From Marthasterias glacialis (Eukaryota; Echinodermata; Asteroidea; Forcipulatida; Asteriidae), in assembly GCA_911728455.2 (NCBI GenBank), contig OU452219.1:14350397-14414396 (forward strand): a stretch of DNA of 64,000 nucleotides, read 5' to 3'. The notes beneath the pieces were generated by a model. That model saw nothing but the letters and a program-made list of their open reading frames with translations. It did not search any database and had not been told where the DNA came from. The translations under genes and the position numbers were made by a program. Shown here piece by piece: positions 52,001 through 62,147 of the stretch (within the stretch, counting starts at the first letter, position 1; every line of letters begins with the position of its first letter).

Positions 52001-55000
52001 ATGGCAGGGGGTCTGGGGTTTGAATCCCACCAAATTAAAATGCCTGAGTATTTTTAACCACAGGACTCTGGAAACTACTGAGTATGCAGTACTTATCACA
52101 CACCGGTGTAGGGTAAGTAATACACAAAAAATGTCTTTATCCCAGATGGAATTATTACATCTATACTTAAATTAAGTAAATTTTGATTATTTCACTTTCA
52201 AAAGATTTTCATATCATCAACAAGAAAACCTGGAACATGCTTTGAGAGTTTTTTTTTCCATTTCAAAGATTTGACTATTTCTTTATACTTACCACATTAG
52301 GAAGATATAACCAGCATACATAGACAGCATAAGTAATGCCTCATACCTGCATCAAGAAGTAACCATGCACAATTATTTTACTTTTAAAACCACAACTGGT
52401 TTTTCTATTTACAGAGAACTTGATGATTCATCTAATAGGCATACAAGCCAGGAGGTGCAGTTGCACACCCCCACCCCACCAAATTTGGGCAAAACAGTGG
52501 GGAAAATTTGGGCTAAGCAAGAATAAAAAAATAAAAAAAAACTTATTAAAAATTGGTACTTGTGTTTTTATCTGTGCACAATCTAGGGCTAATCAACCCC
52601 TCTGCCCACTTTCACCAAGGAGTCCCCATACACCTATGATACATCCCACAGAACCACCCAATTATGTAAAAATGTTTGGGAGCAAAAGCGTTCCAAATTT
52701 TGTCTACAAAGACTGACGGGGAGTTAACTAATGTCTAATATCATAGATTTAAGACAAGTGGAAAACATAAATGCATCGAATCATTTCCTAAAATGAGCAT
52801 TTTACATGTTTTAGGTTTTAATGTAAAAAGGTTCTCATTTCACACAAATACATTATTGCACTGCCATATCTTTGTTTGAATTTACATTGGAAGTTTGACG
52901 GGGGTCAGTGGGAGACTCTGGACTGACAGGTGGCAGCAGACTTACCAGGCAACTTGTCATTGTTTACATAGTTTACGAGCATGCACACATTTCAGATAAC
53001 AATGGATATACGCTGTAAGTCTGCTGCCATCTGGGGTCATCAAAAGTCTCCCATGGTATTCCCACTTTGGCCAAGCGTTCTTCAATCAATCAATCAATTC
53101 ATCAATCAATCAATCAATCAACCAACCAACCAACCAACCAACCAACCAACTACCCCAACCCCAACCCCAAAAATAACACTCCACTGAAGGTGTTCAAATA
53201 CTAACCATGTGATTTTTCCGTCATAGATTACACACATCAGTGTTAGTACTGAAATAGAATAGACCACAGTATCTCTAGCCATTGGCCACCATGTTAGCGG
53301 TACAACCTGACAACAGAAAGGTAATCAAAAATGAGCTCAGTGAAGTAGTAGAAGGAAAAGCTCTCTGTCGTACACCAAAGTGACAATCAACAGCAATGAA
53401 AATAATTGGCAGAAGTAAAGCTAAGTGTAGGTCATGTACTAAATTGTCAAATAAGGTAAAGCGTTTGTGTTGCTCCTGTTCTGCTGTTTTTGAAGCATAC
53501 TCTTTTATTACACAATATGACATATTGAGGCTTCGGATTTGTAATTTTCACTTATCAAAGAAAATCAGTGAAATATAAAGACACTCATACCTAATTAAAA
53601 ACTGGACCTTTGTACTGTAAAAAAAAAAGATACCCATTTATTACCTGTGTAGATATGTTGCTTAGCAACAACAGATGAGCATAAATGGGGGTTAATGTAC
53701 AATTATGCACTAAATTAAATGATCCATGGCTTCCTGTTCTGACTAGAATTATTTGAGCGTGTCCTTAACTGACACTTCATAACAGTTAGTTTTAAATCGC
53801 TTTCAGCTATCAGTTTTACCCAAAGCAATAACATCTCCCTGCTCAGACTGTTTACACAAGAGTGATACTGCTTCCAAACAGCAAGCTCACAAGATGGTGG
53901 TATAGTGTCCGAAAATTTCTGTTACAACATGTTGTTTTGGTGGGATTTATCAGACCTTTCAACTGACAGGCAAATGAAGTCATTTTTATAATCAGTAAAT
54001 GTGGAGAAAAAAATCCACAAAAAAGAACCAACGCAAACTTAGAAAAGGAAATGCAACACCAGTCACGATTAGTGCTACATTTATTATTTTGCTGAAATAT
54101 CCATTTTGATTTTGAAAGTGTTCAGGCTATTTACGGTTTCATTCAGTGAATATGAAATTTTATTATGTTCGGTAAACATGGCAATCTCAACTCTCCCCCG
54201 CCCCTCAAATTAACAAGGGGCGGGGATGATGTCAGAGGAATAGCTAGTCCGAGAAGTAGATTTACCTGTCCAGCAAATAAACCGCATAGGCCTATAATGA
54301 CAAGGATATTGAAGACTGCCGATCCGACTATAGTTCCTACTCCCACGTCTCCTTTGGCAATGAAAACACCTGCAGACACACAACAGAGAAGGAAACAACT
54401 GATTACCTATGCAATCAAACTTGCTAATTTATGTAATCAGTAGTTACGCAAAAAGTCTTTCACATATATAGATATATGTTTTAGGGTTTAAAGCATGCAG
54501 TTGTTATTTTTTCTCCCAAGGACTTCTGTTGACTACTGGATGACTTTTACTTTGAATAGGTTGTGAAAAGGAAAAAGTCAGTGTACCTTTGACTCTGTTA
54601 ATATTAATTAAGAAACACTTTTCAGACTTTGTAGGGTAATTTTGCATACCACGTATCAACATATGATGACTTCTTATAATTTGAATTTCGAAAAAACATA
54701 ATGCAGAAATCAATTTTTATTTGCTTGTACAATTTCTGAAGGAAAAACAAAAATTTAAACCGGAATTTATTTTGGTGTCATCTTATCTTAATATAGCTTT
54801 TGACATCAGCTTTATTTTCATAGCCTACCGATAATGGATGTGAAGAGCTCTGGAGCCGAGCTGCCCGCTGCCATGAATGTGGCTCCTGCTACATCATGGG
54901 AGAAACCGAGACGCTGTAAGAAAAACAAATTCAAGACATTTCATGAGAATGGATGGCAAGAAATACCGTAAACAAAGCGTCACTTTGGACGATGCTTGGC

Positions 55001-58000
55001 TCCGGGGAGGATTGTTGGTAGACTGTCTGAAAGGAAAAATCTTACAAAGATTGCGGCGACAAGATTTACAAAAGTAACTGAACTAGAAATGAACCAAAAA
55101 ACTGACTCTTCAGGTTAACCTGCTTTCAATTTCTAATATAGGTTTTCCACGTAATTTTCGGCAAATGAGCAGCCAATTTAAACGCTGCGTTATTCTACTT
55201 TTGTGCGAATTGAAAGCTCCCCAAAACTGTCATTCAATTTTACTGGATGTGTAAGCAATTGGTTTTTTTGCGATCACAAAGATATAAGTTCAATTTAACA
55301 ATCCACTTGAACAGCATTGAAATTCACAGCAGCTTTTCGCAGATACCTCTAGTTGCGTCTAGCCGATTTCGCTGCTATTTAAATTCACCTGCCTCAAAGT
55401 AAAGTTGAATGACGGACAAGTTTCATCTGAAGAGGTAAAATAGCTTTAAAGATGCCCACTCATCAACGCGCGACAAACAAATTCATGCCATGAAAGATCA
55501 CCTTTGACTGGCGCACGCGGTGTACGTAAACTAGGTTCATGTACATGATCGTTTTGTGCAACCGAAACAATCGTCGGGTAATGGTGATGAGCGGTGTCTT
55601 TAATATGAATGCATGTGATTGAAATAGGCTGCTTAAGCTGAAAGGGACCAGGAAGACCTACACTATTGGACTGGAGAAAATCAAAAATGAAGTTTAGGTA
55701 ACTGAGGTGAAGACTGATTTTTGAAAAACATTTAAACAAAACAAAGCAGACTTTATGAAATGCTTTTTCTGAAATATTTATGATTCTTCTCATGACATAT
55801 TAATTTCAAACGAAGTTAAATGATGATACCTCAAGCAATACTGCATCATCCCTTTAAACACGGGGTTGTGCATTTTGAGGTTATAAAGGGAATCAACAAA
55901 GTGTATTATAAGTTAAAAAAGACTGGAATACACATCATTGGAAATATTTTCTGGAATGTGTCTCAATAACTTTCAAGACTTCCTGCCTAGTGTGGAAAGT
56001 ACTTTTCCCTATTTCTTTTCTTGGTGCTGCCGATCTGTTTGAGTATCTTCTGTTTTGACCAATGTTTTCATCATTTAGTCAATTATAGTCTTCCCTTTTT
56101 CCTCGAAGCACGTGGGTTTTTTACTGAACTTTTCCCAACAAATAAAAAATCTGGCTCGATCTCCAAGGCTTTTGGCGGTTCCTTCCTCCAACAAAAAAAT
56201 AAAATAAAAATAAAAAGATGACATGAAATGAAGTAGATTTCTGCAGAAAGAAAAACAAAAATCAATTTTGTGATTTGCAGCTTTGGTCATATGAGGAAGG
56301 ATGCTGTATCCAAGCAGGTGTTTTGTTTAAAGTTGCTATGGTAACACCATATTAGATATCACCCATTGATCCCCGCTCATTTCCTCTTTGCTCTTCTTCG
56401 GAGGGTTGGGGGGGGGGTCAGCAGGGTCATATTGGAGACCGATAGATCAATATTGATGTGTATTTCCATACAAGTGAGACATGAGACTGAGGGAAAGGAG
56501 ATGTCTTCCTGAGTTGGTAGAAACAAAATGTAATCAGGAATTTGACGTCTTTCCTGTTCATTGTGTCCAATCATTCAACAGATTGGAAGAAGCAATGGCT
56601 TGTATCAAAGTACATCACTTGGTTTGGGGAAAATCTGAGTTTCACAACGGAACATAGCGCTTATTTGTGTTGTCCGATATTTTCAGCGCCACTGTACATG
56701 TAAATTATTTTTTAAAATGCAAAGTTTTGTATATAAAAACAAAAGTATCTCCAGCTCACTACAAGCAAATTCTATAGATCATGCTCTTTTACGTACAAAA
56801 TAAAATCTCTTTTAATTCGTAACTGTTACTACACTCTTAAAATTGAAGTGTTACACCAACGCTTTTAAGAGTTCGAGCAGGGACAACACTTTGGAATGTT
56901 AAATGTAACTCAACTAAAGTGTTGACTCAAACGCTATTTTGACACTGTAAGTGTCAAACTACCGCTTAATTCGACACTTTAATTGAGTTACATTTAACCT
57001 TTCACAGTGTCGTCCCTGCTCGAACTCTTAAAAGTGTTGGTGTAACACTTAAGTTTTTAGAGTGTACTTGTTTGTCATTGGGGAACAAGTTGCCCTTTTT
57101 ATTTAAACAAGTTAACATTCCTTCTCAAGCCTATGCAATTAGTTACAAAAACCTACAAATTGCCATGATTCACGCAACTTGAATTACCGTAGCTCCTGTA
57201 CCCAAAACCAGTAGCCATTTTACAGTACAGCAAAACATATCTAATGGAAAAGACTAATGGGCGAGACTATAGTGCAGAGATAAGACTTTGGGCTTAAAGA
57301 TGTTTATTTCTGGCTTTACAAAGAGGGTGACTCAATGGTGGTACTCAGAGGAGAGCAGAAATGGAGACTGACTAAAACTACAGGGTGGTAAGAATAAATA
57401 TTGTGAAACCTACATCATAACAAGTATAAAGTATTGGTGAATTCTATTAAATCAATGGGGGTCATTGTCTAGGGTGGCAATGGACATTTACTAATGACAT
57501 TTGGGGAGATCCGGAAAGAGTGGTCATTAAAATATTTGGGGTAATTAGTCTATGGGGAAATTACTACAAGTGAAATTAATGGCTTACAATAGCATATGTT
57601 AGAGGTCAGAATATGCGTTGATGTCTTGTGTGTTCAACAACGTGCACAAACAGTGCCTCATTACTTGAGCGCGTCTCATTAACAATGTTTCGTTATGCTC
57701 TTATTCCCTAGAAAAATTAATGGTAACTACCTCAGATTATCCAAAAATTAAATATCCCAATTTTAAACAAAGGATTGTTCCTTCCTTAAGAAACTATGTG
57801 GACACTATTTACATCTTAGAAGGGGAGTACAGATGAAAGGAAGTATTAAAGATGATGATCCGGATAAATCATTCTGAAAGATTGGTCTCCCCTTACCATA
57901 GGCTAATAAAGTGTATTTGCATTGCACAGTGGGGCATCGATATGAATTTGGGTTTGCGGTAACACCATGCGTAATCTATACTTTCTATGAATAGAGTAAC

Positions 58001-61000
58001 GCTGTGATACAAATTAGTCCTACAAATTATCTATTGCCACAGAATACTTTAGTAAGGCATGGGGGGGGGAGGGGAGAACTTCTGGGAGTTATCTTTGAGT
58101 GAGATATATTAGTTTTGAAAAAAAAACTTGACTGCTAATTCTTCTCCACTTCCAATCTACTTCCAATCGTCGGTAGATATAAGAACTAACTGACCAAAAT
58201 TCATACATAACACAAAATGATCAAAGATGCACAATCCACATTAAATAAATCTGACAACATTTCAAAGATTTCAGTTTTTGACGTGAAAAAAAAGACAGAA
58301 AAAAACAAAACAATTTCCTTCAGATCTTTTCTGAAACTACCTCTGACGTAATAGAGACACAAGCCTTGCTCAACAATTGATGGAAGTGGGCAGGTGCTAC
58401 CTGATTCATATCATATCATGATGACATTTCAGATAAGCAATTTGAAAATTGACTTTTGAATGTGGCGCATGCCTCAAGCTGACCTTCATGGTGGGAAAAA
58501 AAACGTCGATCGACCCAGAGGATCCTGGCTTGTAAATCAACAGATGCTTTTATTATTTTGATTATTTTTTGTTCCTATTTTCAAATTCCCTTGGCATTTG
58601 ACATCTGACATGTTTACATTGTAGCCAACCCTCTTGATATGGTTTTACCAAAGACTCTCAGAAGATTATGATAGATAAGTAAATGACATTTTGTCTCTCA
58701 ATCTTATCTTAAGATATCAGACATGTTTTTCTTCTTTTGGTATACATAATTATATTCTAACTGCATCGATTCAGAATGGAATTCCATATGACTACTCTTG
58801 GCTTCACCAACATGTAACTTCTCCTTAGTGTATATATGGTTCTCTCCATCATGAATGTAATTATCTCTGGTATTGGAAAGTATCTAGATCCCGAAGCCAG
58901 ATTTCAAATGCGGCAGAAGTTTAATTATCTGTAACTGCAGCACAACAGCTTTTCTGGACTCCTTAAGGAAACCAGTTTCTTAATTGAGGACCATAGACTC
59001 ACTGCGCAGAAACTGGCATTACAAAAATAAAGTCATCACTATATTTTGCTGGATAATTTACTTAAAAAAATTTCATTTCATAAGTTTTCCACCATGACCA
59101 TCTTTATACCATGTAAGTTATGTGCAAACCGTGAACATTTTTTCAATTGAGCTGCAGGCATTCAAGGGTGCCTTTGGTAGCCAGCCACATCAAACCCATT
59201 ATGACCACAGTACACAGCCGGACATCGAAAGTGTTTGTTTTTTCCAGGAAAAACTCTCAAGGCACAGGAGAGAAACAACCAGGGGCGGTTCTAGAGCCAA
59301 TATTTTTTTTGGGGGGGGCTAGACACTCTGCACGTGATATCACCTTCTGACTTTCGCTATTGCTATTTCATTTTTGGAGTCGAAAAGCAACCTATAACTA
59401 TATGCAGCGCATTTTTCATGTATTTGGTGTGTGTAGTGGAAAGTTACAATAGGCCTACTCATGCAATACATGATGCACTTGCAAGCAAATTTTGACTCCC
59501 AAACGGTGGACAGAACAGAATAATCATGCACTATTCATATGGATTTTTAAAGATCCAGTATTTTCCAGCAATTACCTTCTTTTTTTCTTTCTTTTTTCTT
59601 GCTATTTTTTACTTTAGGGGGGGGGGGGGCCTAGAAAAAAAACCCGTAGAACTGCAACTGGAACCAACGAACAACTCTACTCACAAATGGTCCTAGCCAG
59701 GAATCGAACCAGGGACACATTGGTGAGAGGCGAGCGCTTTACGCCCGCGCCACCTACGCCACTTCAAAGTTCAGTATGATCTTTATACTCCTCCTGAACC
59801 TAAGACTATACTTAAAAAATAACACAGTATTACCTATGTACAATACCACAGCGACCAAAGTACACAGCAAAAAACTATGGCAATTTGAATAAAGATATTA
59901 AGAAATAAAAGAGTCAATCATTTTGAAGTCTTGTGTGGTAAGATACAAGGGACTGTTCCTCAATCAGTTAGAGCTGAAAGAGTACTACCCAAGGACCCAA
60001 TGTGATCTGAGGTGAGGATCATAGAATATGAACATATAGTTTTAGGAAACCATCTGCTAAGTGTACAGTTCAATGAAACCGAATTGTTAAATTACTTGTG
60101 CTCATTAATTTCAGATGCGAGAGATGTATAACTAATTTATGATCATTGTAAAAGGTTCGAAGGTGATGGAATTCCCTCCTTTTATTGACAAAGACAACAC
60201 ACCCTTACCTCACATATCTTTTCGAGTGAAGAAACAAAATAATCGTCACACACTATAGCAAGGGCAACGAACATGTAGATCACCTGCACAAAAAATGTTA
60301 AAAGACGTCGGTCAAATAAACTTTAAAATTAAAAATAACGGAAATTCAAAAGTATTGATTGATCTTGAACATTGTTTTCTTGCGATCGTTCAAAAGACAT
60401 TTTACCATGATTAAAAGTATACTTCGTGGTATTAAGAACTTATTTCATGCATTCGCCAGAACATTTCTTGTTTAGTCGTCATTTGGTTAGCTGTATAATG
60501 CAGGCATTGTGATACTCAAGATCTAGTTATGGTGTGATATAAACTGGAGTATGAAACACATGTAGGCTACAATATTCCTAAAATAATTGAATAACAAATT
60601 TATATTTTCATAATCTGGCAAATTAATGGCAAGACAAATTGGTCAATACTTTAGAAAATACTATGGGAATACCCTTTATTTGCTTGATATAAATATTGTT
60701 GTGCTTCTTCTAAATTGTTGCTATCTTCATAAGATAGCATGCGATATCCAATTTAGATTAAGCGTTTTACTTAAGATAGGCCTATACTGAAGAGTAAATT
60801 CAGTTTTTGATATTCATACTAAGTCGAATACAATCCAAAAAACTTCATATAATTTGTAAAACATTAACTGCCCAAAACAGGCAGTTATGGATAGATTTGT
60901 TTCAAACTGAGTCAAGATAGTCTTTGGTTAAACAGCCCACAGAAATGCTGATTAATTAGTGAACCAATTCAACTGCTTATAGGTCGACTTGGTTCATTTA

Positions 61001-61266
61001 AAAGAGAGCATGGTTTAGTTGTATAACAAGCTGCAAACTCAACACGAGCTAATGGACATAACTGCAACAATTACCCACGTCTATAGCCCTACTGTGCACA
61101 ATCGTTACCACTGGTTTTAACGTTGAGTTGAAGTGGAGGAAAACCAAGATGGCGGATGCATAAACAAAATTCTATTGTATTCTACTTACACACAGAAAGT
61201 GAAGAGCCACAGCACCCTTCTCGCGTTGCTCATTTGAAAAGACATCGTTGGGGAACTCATGGATAG
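31939..61266 (-). CDS. K+-dependent Na+/Ca2+ exchanger, SLC24A3/A4-like (16 exons, 5' end missing)
   Basis: Sixteen minus-strand exons join in one frame and encode 531 residues to a TGA at 31941-31939. Alpha-1 repeat: [20 protein letters not shown] (about residues 60-79), then [18 protein letters not shown]. Alpha-2 repeat: [34 protein letters not shown] and [12 protein letters not shown] (about 394-442). The acidic and Ser/Thr residues of GSSAPEL and GTSVPD are the family's cation-coordinating positions. Between the two halves lies a hydrophilic cytosolic loop (about 166-335) that contains the NCKX3/4-specific [16 protein letters not shown] block. [12 protein letters not shown] and the FGFVNPP C terminus also favour SLC24A3/A4 over A1/A2/A5. 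The product is a multipass membrane protein exchanging Na+ for Ca2+ plus K+. The first visible exon starts inside a codon, so the signal/leader exon is missing. The gene is convergent with RBBP9. Confidence 0.94.
32931..34310. mobile_element. 1.38-kb TIR element with TTA flanks (PIF/Harbinger-like, non-autonomous)
   Basis: Ends GGCGCTCGGTCCATTAAGGG and, on the complement, GGCGCGCGGTCCATTTAGGG; pairing continues through CCGGTTCGGCAAC. TTA flanks both sides, the 3-bp target duplication typical of PIF/Harbinger. No transposase seen. It lies in the exchanger intron before the last exon. Confidence 0.75.
34345..34560 (+). mobile_element. LINE reverse transcriptase C-terminal remnant
   Basis: The open stretch [20 protein letters not shown] fits the GDRSFxxAGPxLWNxLP block at the end of CR1/L2-like LINE reverse transcriptase ORFs. 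Truncated on both sides. Confidence 0.6.
35151..35216 (-). CDS. NCKX exon, 22 codons
   Basis: Acceptor TTCTACAG, donor GTAAGT. A phase 0-0 exon, [20 protein letters not shown] then LT; nearly the vertebrate SLC24A4 wording of this membrane helix. Confidence 0.93.
36320..39410. repeat. 28-bp satellite array, about 110 units, in exchanger intron
   Basis: Unit GCATTGAGCTAGTTCAGCCA + TAGGAAAC. First and last CATTGTGCTA are 3080 bp apart, exactly 110 periods, so there is no net insertion or deletion. Main variants are GAGC, GTGC and AAGC at one spot, then TTCAGCC/TTCGGCC and AACGC/AATGC/AACAC. The right third is more diverse than the left. Confidence 0.97.
39411..39710 (+). repeat. Retroelement 3' tail fragment
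   Basis: Reads [13 protein letters not shown] and a stop, the final residues common to LINE reverse transcriptase ORFs, followed by GCTCTATAAATGCCTTTTAT, a typical 3' tail. Abuts the satellite array directly. Confidence 0.55.
39808..39920 (-). CDS. NCKX exon, alpha-2 repeat end
   Basis: Acceptor AACTTTAG, donor GTAAGC. Encodes [20 protein letters not shown], then [17 protein letters not shown]. The downstream intron (35217-39807) contains the 28-bp satellite array. Confidence 0.95.
40466..40580. mobile_element. MITE (GTGGATTTCACAAA family), intact copy
   Basis: GGGGTGTGGATTTCACAAA and complementary TTTTGTGAAATCCACCCC enclose ACTAGTC motifs. Uninterrupted relative of the element at 9282-9718. 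Confidence 0.8.
40904..41097 (-). CDS. NCKX exon, alpha-2 repeat core
   Basis: Acceptor TTGTTTAG, donor GTAAGA. The longest exon (194 nt): [58 protein letters not shown] and LIVARQ. GTSVPD carries the aspartate conserved for cation binding. Confidence 0.95.
42053..42236. mobile_element. Palindromic MITE, family B copy 2
   Basis: GGCGTAGTAAAACTAGTCAC pairs with its near-complement at the right. The centre TATCTTCCCGAGG/CTCGGGAAGATAG is a tight hairpin. The right end CACTCGAAGCCGTCAATATT matches the copy at 12599. Confidence 0.78.
42658..42745 (-). CDS. NCKX exon, first helix of C-terminal half
   Basis: Acceptor TTTTTCAG, donor GTGTAA. Encodes [20 protein letters not shown] then TVPDCRRK. The TVPDC motif (family: TVPDCxxxRWEKWFMVTF) leads into the next exon. 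Confidence 0.9.
43262..43338 (-). CDS. NCKX exon, acidic loop end
   Basis: Acceptor TTGTACAG, donor GTGAGT. Encodes [20 protein letters not shown] then LCAVP. Acidic loop residues immediately before the C-terminal membrane half. Confidence 0.82.
43445..43760. repeat. SINE family B, head-to-head pair
   Basis: Left element is reversed; right element starts GGCGGTCTAGGGGTTAAAAC with B box GGGTTCAAATCCCACC, then GCAGGACTCAGAAAGTACTG. The two tRNA-like heads face each other near 43630. Confidence 0.72.
44351..44466 (-). CDS. NCKX exon, loop with Gln/Glu-rich coiled stretch
   Basis: Acceptor CAAAACAG, donor GTAAAT. Encodes [19 protein letters not shown] and [19 protein letters not shown]. Polar and weakly conserved; supported by phase 0 entry from the previous exon and correct exit phase. 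Confidence 0.8.
44537..44812 (+). pseudogene. Possible retrotransposon ORF remnant
   Basis: A 91-codon frame contains [20 protein letters not shown] then [14 protein letters not shown]. The [15 protein letters not shown] pattern resembles reverse-transcriptase C-terminal segments. No flanking element structure confirms it. Confidence 0.35.
44925..45015 (+). repeat. SINE family B fragment
   Basis: GGCTCAAATCCCATCTGAGT (B-box end), TGCCTGTGGATTTTGTTTTC, GCAGGACTCGGGGTGCTTAC and ACACATCGGTGCA match the family B body in sense orientation. Confidence 0.65.
45942..46038 (-). CDS. NCKX exon, FPDAGLR block
   Basis: Acceptor TTTCTAG, donor GTTGGT. Encodes [20 protein letters not shown] then [12 protein letters not shown]. 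This block (FPEAGLRIMIT...RTRLxMASR in vertebrates) marks the NCKX3/4 branch and is unlike the loops of other SLC24 proteins. Confidence 0.9.
47203..47290 (-). CDS. NCKX exon, variable loop
   Basis: Acceptor CTACTCAG, donor GTATTG. Encodes [20 protein letters not shown] then VADDDSPK, a polar, unconserved loop. The call rests on matching phases (2 in, 2 out) and position. Confidence 0.75.
47895..48280 (-). repeat. SINE family B, two reverse-oriented copies
   Basis: First copy with tRNA-like head complement (GGGATTTGAACCCCC...GAGCAGATGTCTTACC) ends near 48060. A second, head-less copy with ACCCATACACCGATGAGTG follows, ending in TTTATCCCCGATGCA. Confidence 0.65.
48970..49000. repeat. (GTT)n microsatellite
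   Basis: About ten GTT units followed by poly(T) and poly(G). Gives spurious poly-Val/poly-Cys frames. Confidence 0.9.
49147..49262 (-). CDS. NCKX exon, start of cytosolic loop
   Basis: Acceptor TGTGCCAG, donor GTAGGT. Encodes a strongly basic stretch, [20 protein letters not shown] then [10 protein letters not shown] and SSIQLEQ, as expected just inside the membrane. Confidence 0.88.
51930..52160. repeat. SINE family B, opposed pair
   Basis: Left ACACTGATGTGTGATAAGCACTG... and right ACAGGACTCTGGAAACTACT...CACACCGGTGTAGGG are mirror-image bodies around a head remnant GGGGTTTGAATCCCACC. Confidence 0.65.
52293..52346 (-). CDS. NCKX exon, 54 nt
   Basis: Acceptor GATGCAG, donor GTAAGT. Encodes [17 protein letters not shown] between two split tryptophan codons: the last helix of the N-terminal half before the cytosolic loop. 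Confidence 0.9.
53082..53150. repeat. (ATCA)n/(ACCA)n microsatellite
   Basis: Tetranucleotide run switching from TCAA to CCAA units beside the exchanger exon at 53206. Confidence 0.9.
53206..53306 (-). CDS. NCKX exon, VVPLTWWP segment
   Basis: Acceptor TTGTCAG, donor GTTAGT. Encodes [20 protein letters not shown] and [13 protein letters not shown], the loop and helix after alpha-1 (family: VxLTWWxxxRDxxxY). Confidence 0.92.
54266..54369 (-). CDS. NCKX exon, alpha-1 repeat end
   Basis: Acceptor GTCTGCAG, donor GTAAAT. Encodes [20 protein letters not shown] then [14 protein letters not shown], a membrane helix that ends alpha-1 and starts the next span. Confidence 0.94.
54829..54913 (-). CDS. 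NCKX exon, alpha-1 repeat core
   Basis: Acceptor CTTACAG, donor GTAGGC. Encodes RLGFSHDVA and [19 protein letters not shown]. The GSSAPEL motif carries the glutamate conserved for cation binding in the family. Confidence 0.94.
56646..57700. repeat. Dispersed repeat, copy 2, with two insertions
   Basis: Same order of blocks as 29470-30045, interrupted by a 233-bp MITE (56832-57064) and by about 330 bp of unrelated sequence between roughly 57255 and 57585. Confidence 0.78.
56832..57064. mobile_element. 233-bp palindromic MITE with TA target duplication
   Basis: CACTCTTAAAATTGAAGTGT opens; its near-complement ACACTTAAGTTTTTAGAGTG closes. TA flanks both ends. The empty site is visible in the other repeat copy near 29650. 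Confidence 0.85.
59630..59762 (-). repeat. tRNA-derived SINE, third type
   Basis: On the minus strand GGCGTAGGTGGCGCGGGCGT (A-box region), then CCTGGTTCGATTCCTGG (B box), then a short body ending in a T run. Outer arms do not form a tRNA acceptor stem. Confidence 0.6.
60209..60283 (-). CDS. NCKX exon, first membrane helix
   Basis: Acceptor TTGTGCAG, donor GTAAGG. A clean 25-codon, phase 0-0 exon reading [25 protein letters not shown], a hydrophobic helix followed by the conserved CDDYFV. Confidence 0.93.
61190..61266 (-). CDS. NCKX exon (first visible)
   Basis: Acceptor TCATTTAG, donor GTAAGT on the minus strand. Encodes [20 protein letters not shown] then LHFLC, the conserved segment just before the first core membrane helix (family: EFPNDLF...ERRxGAVxLH). 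Begins two bases into a codon. Confidence 0.9.
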
Positions 61267-61499
61267 CTAAATGAGAAAGAGGGGAATCGTGTTATATTCA
61301 CACCACAATAAATTAAGGACAATTCAAAAAGGCAATTTTATCATTTTGTGAAGTAGAAGTTTGGTTACGTTTGCTTAAAAAGATACGTGGCTTTAGTGTG
61401 GCGTAGCGCCTGTTTCTTTTTGGGCTTCGGCAGTTCGATGTCTTTAAATACATTGCGGTAATGCAGTCGGCAATGTTGTAACCATATCATTTTTCCAAA

Positions 61500-61700
61500 A
61501 GTCAAGCCAAATCACAAGTCATTTTTCCGCAAGTCAAGTCGAGTGTCGAGTCATTTTTGTCAAAGTTCAGTCAAAATCACGTCATTTTTGTCAAAGTTCA
61601 GTCAAAACCACAAGTCATTTTTGTCCAAGTCAAGTCAAAAAGTCATTTTTGTCCAAGTTAAGTCAAGTCGCAAGTCGCAAAAATAAGTGACTCGAGTCCA
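61500..61700. repeat. Imperfect AAGTCATTTTTGTC tandem repeat
   Basis: Six or so irregular repeats of CAAGTCATTTTTGTCCAAGT and TCAGTCAAAA blocks upstream of the first visible exchanger exon. Confidence 0.7.
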
Positions 61701-61995
61701 AGTAACCGACTCCATCAACAACACTGGTAGTGCCTAGTTGGTTACCAAACTTAGTTTTATGACTATATTATTTAAATGTGTTTTTGGCATTTAGTCAAAC
61801 ACTTCCCTTTGTCAGAAGACATCTTGAGAGTGACCTCTGAAAATTTCACGCATAAGTGCTCATATTTTTGAGGAACCGACTATTTGGAAAAAAAAAACCC
61901 ACACCAGCATTTGGCGGGTACCAGTACAAGTTTTGAAACCTGAACCACCACCCTAATCAACAACGGATCTTTTTGCGATAATAGCACGAGACACA

Positions 61996-62147
61996 GGCCA
62001 TTTTCGAAACCATGTCTTATAGGCTTCGGCTTCAGCTTAGGCACCATTCGCCTGTTGAAAGTCCCGTACAGAAAGTGTGCGCGTTTTCAAAATTACTGAC
62101 GGAGCCCAAGCCAACGCCAAAGTCGAACCCGTAATTTCGAAAAGGCC
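61996..62147. mobile_element. Hairpin MITE, family C copy 2
   Basis: GGCCATTTTCGAAACCATG opens and TAATTTCGAAAAGGCC closes. The loop shares CGCCTGTT and AAAATTACTGACGGAGCCCA-type blocks with the copy at 20568. Confidence 0.7.
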
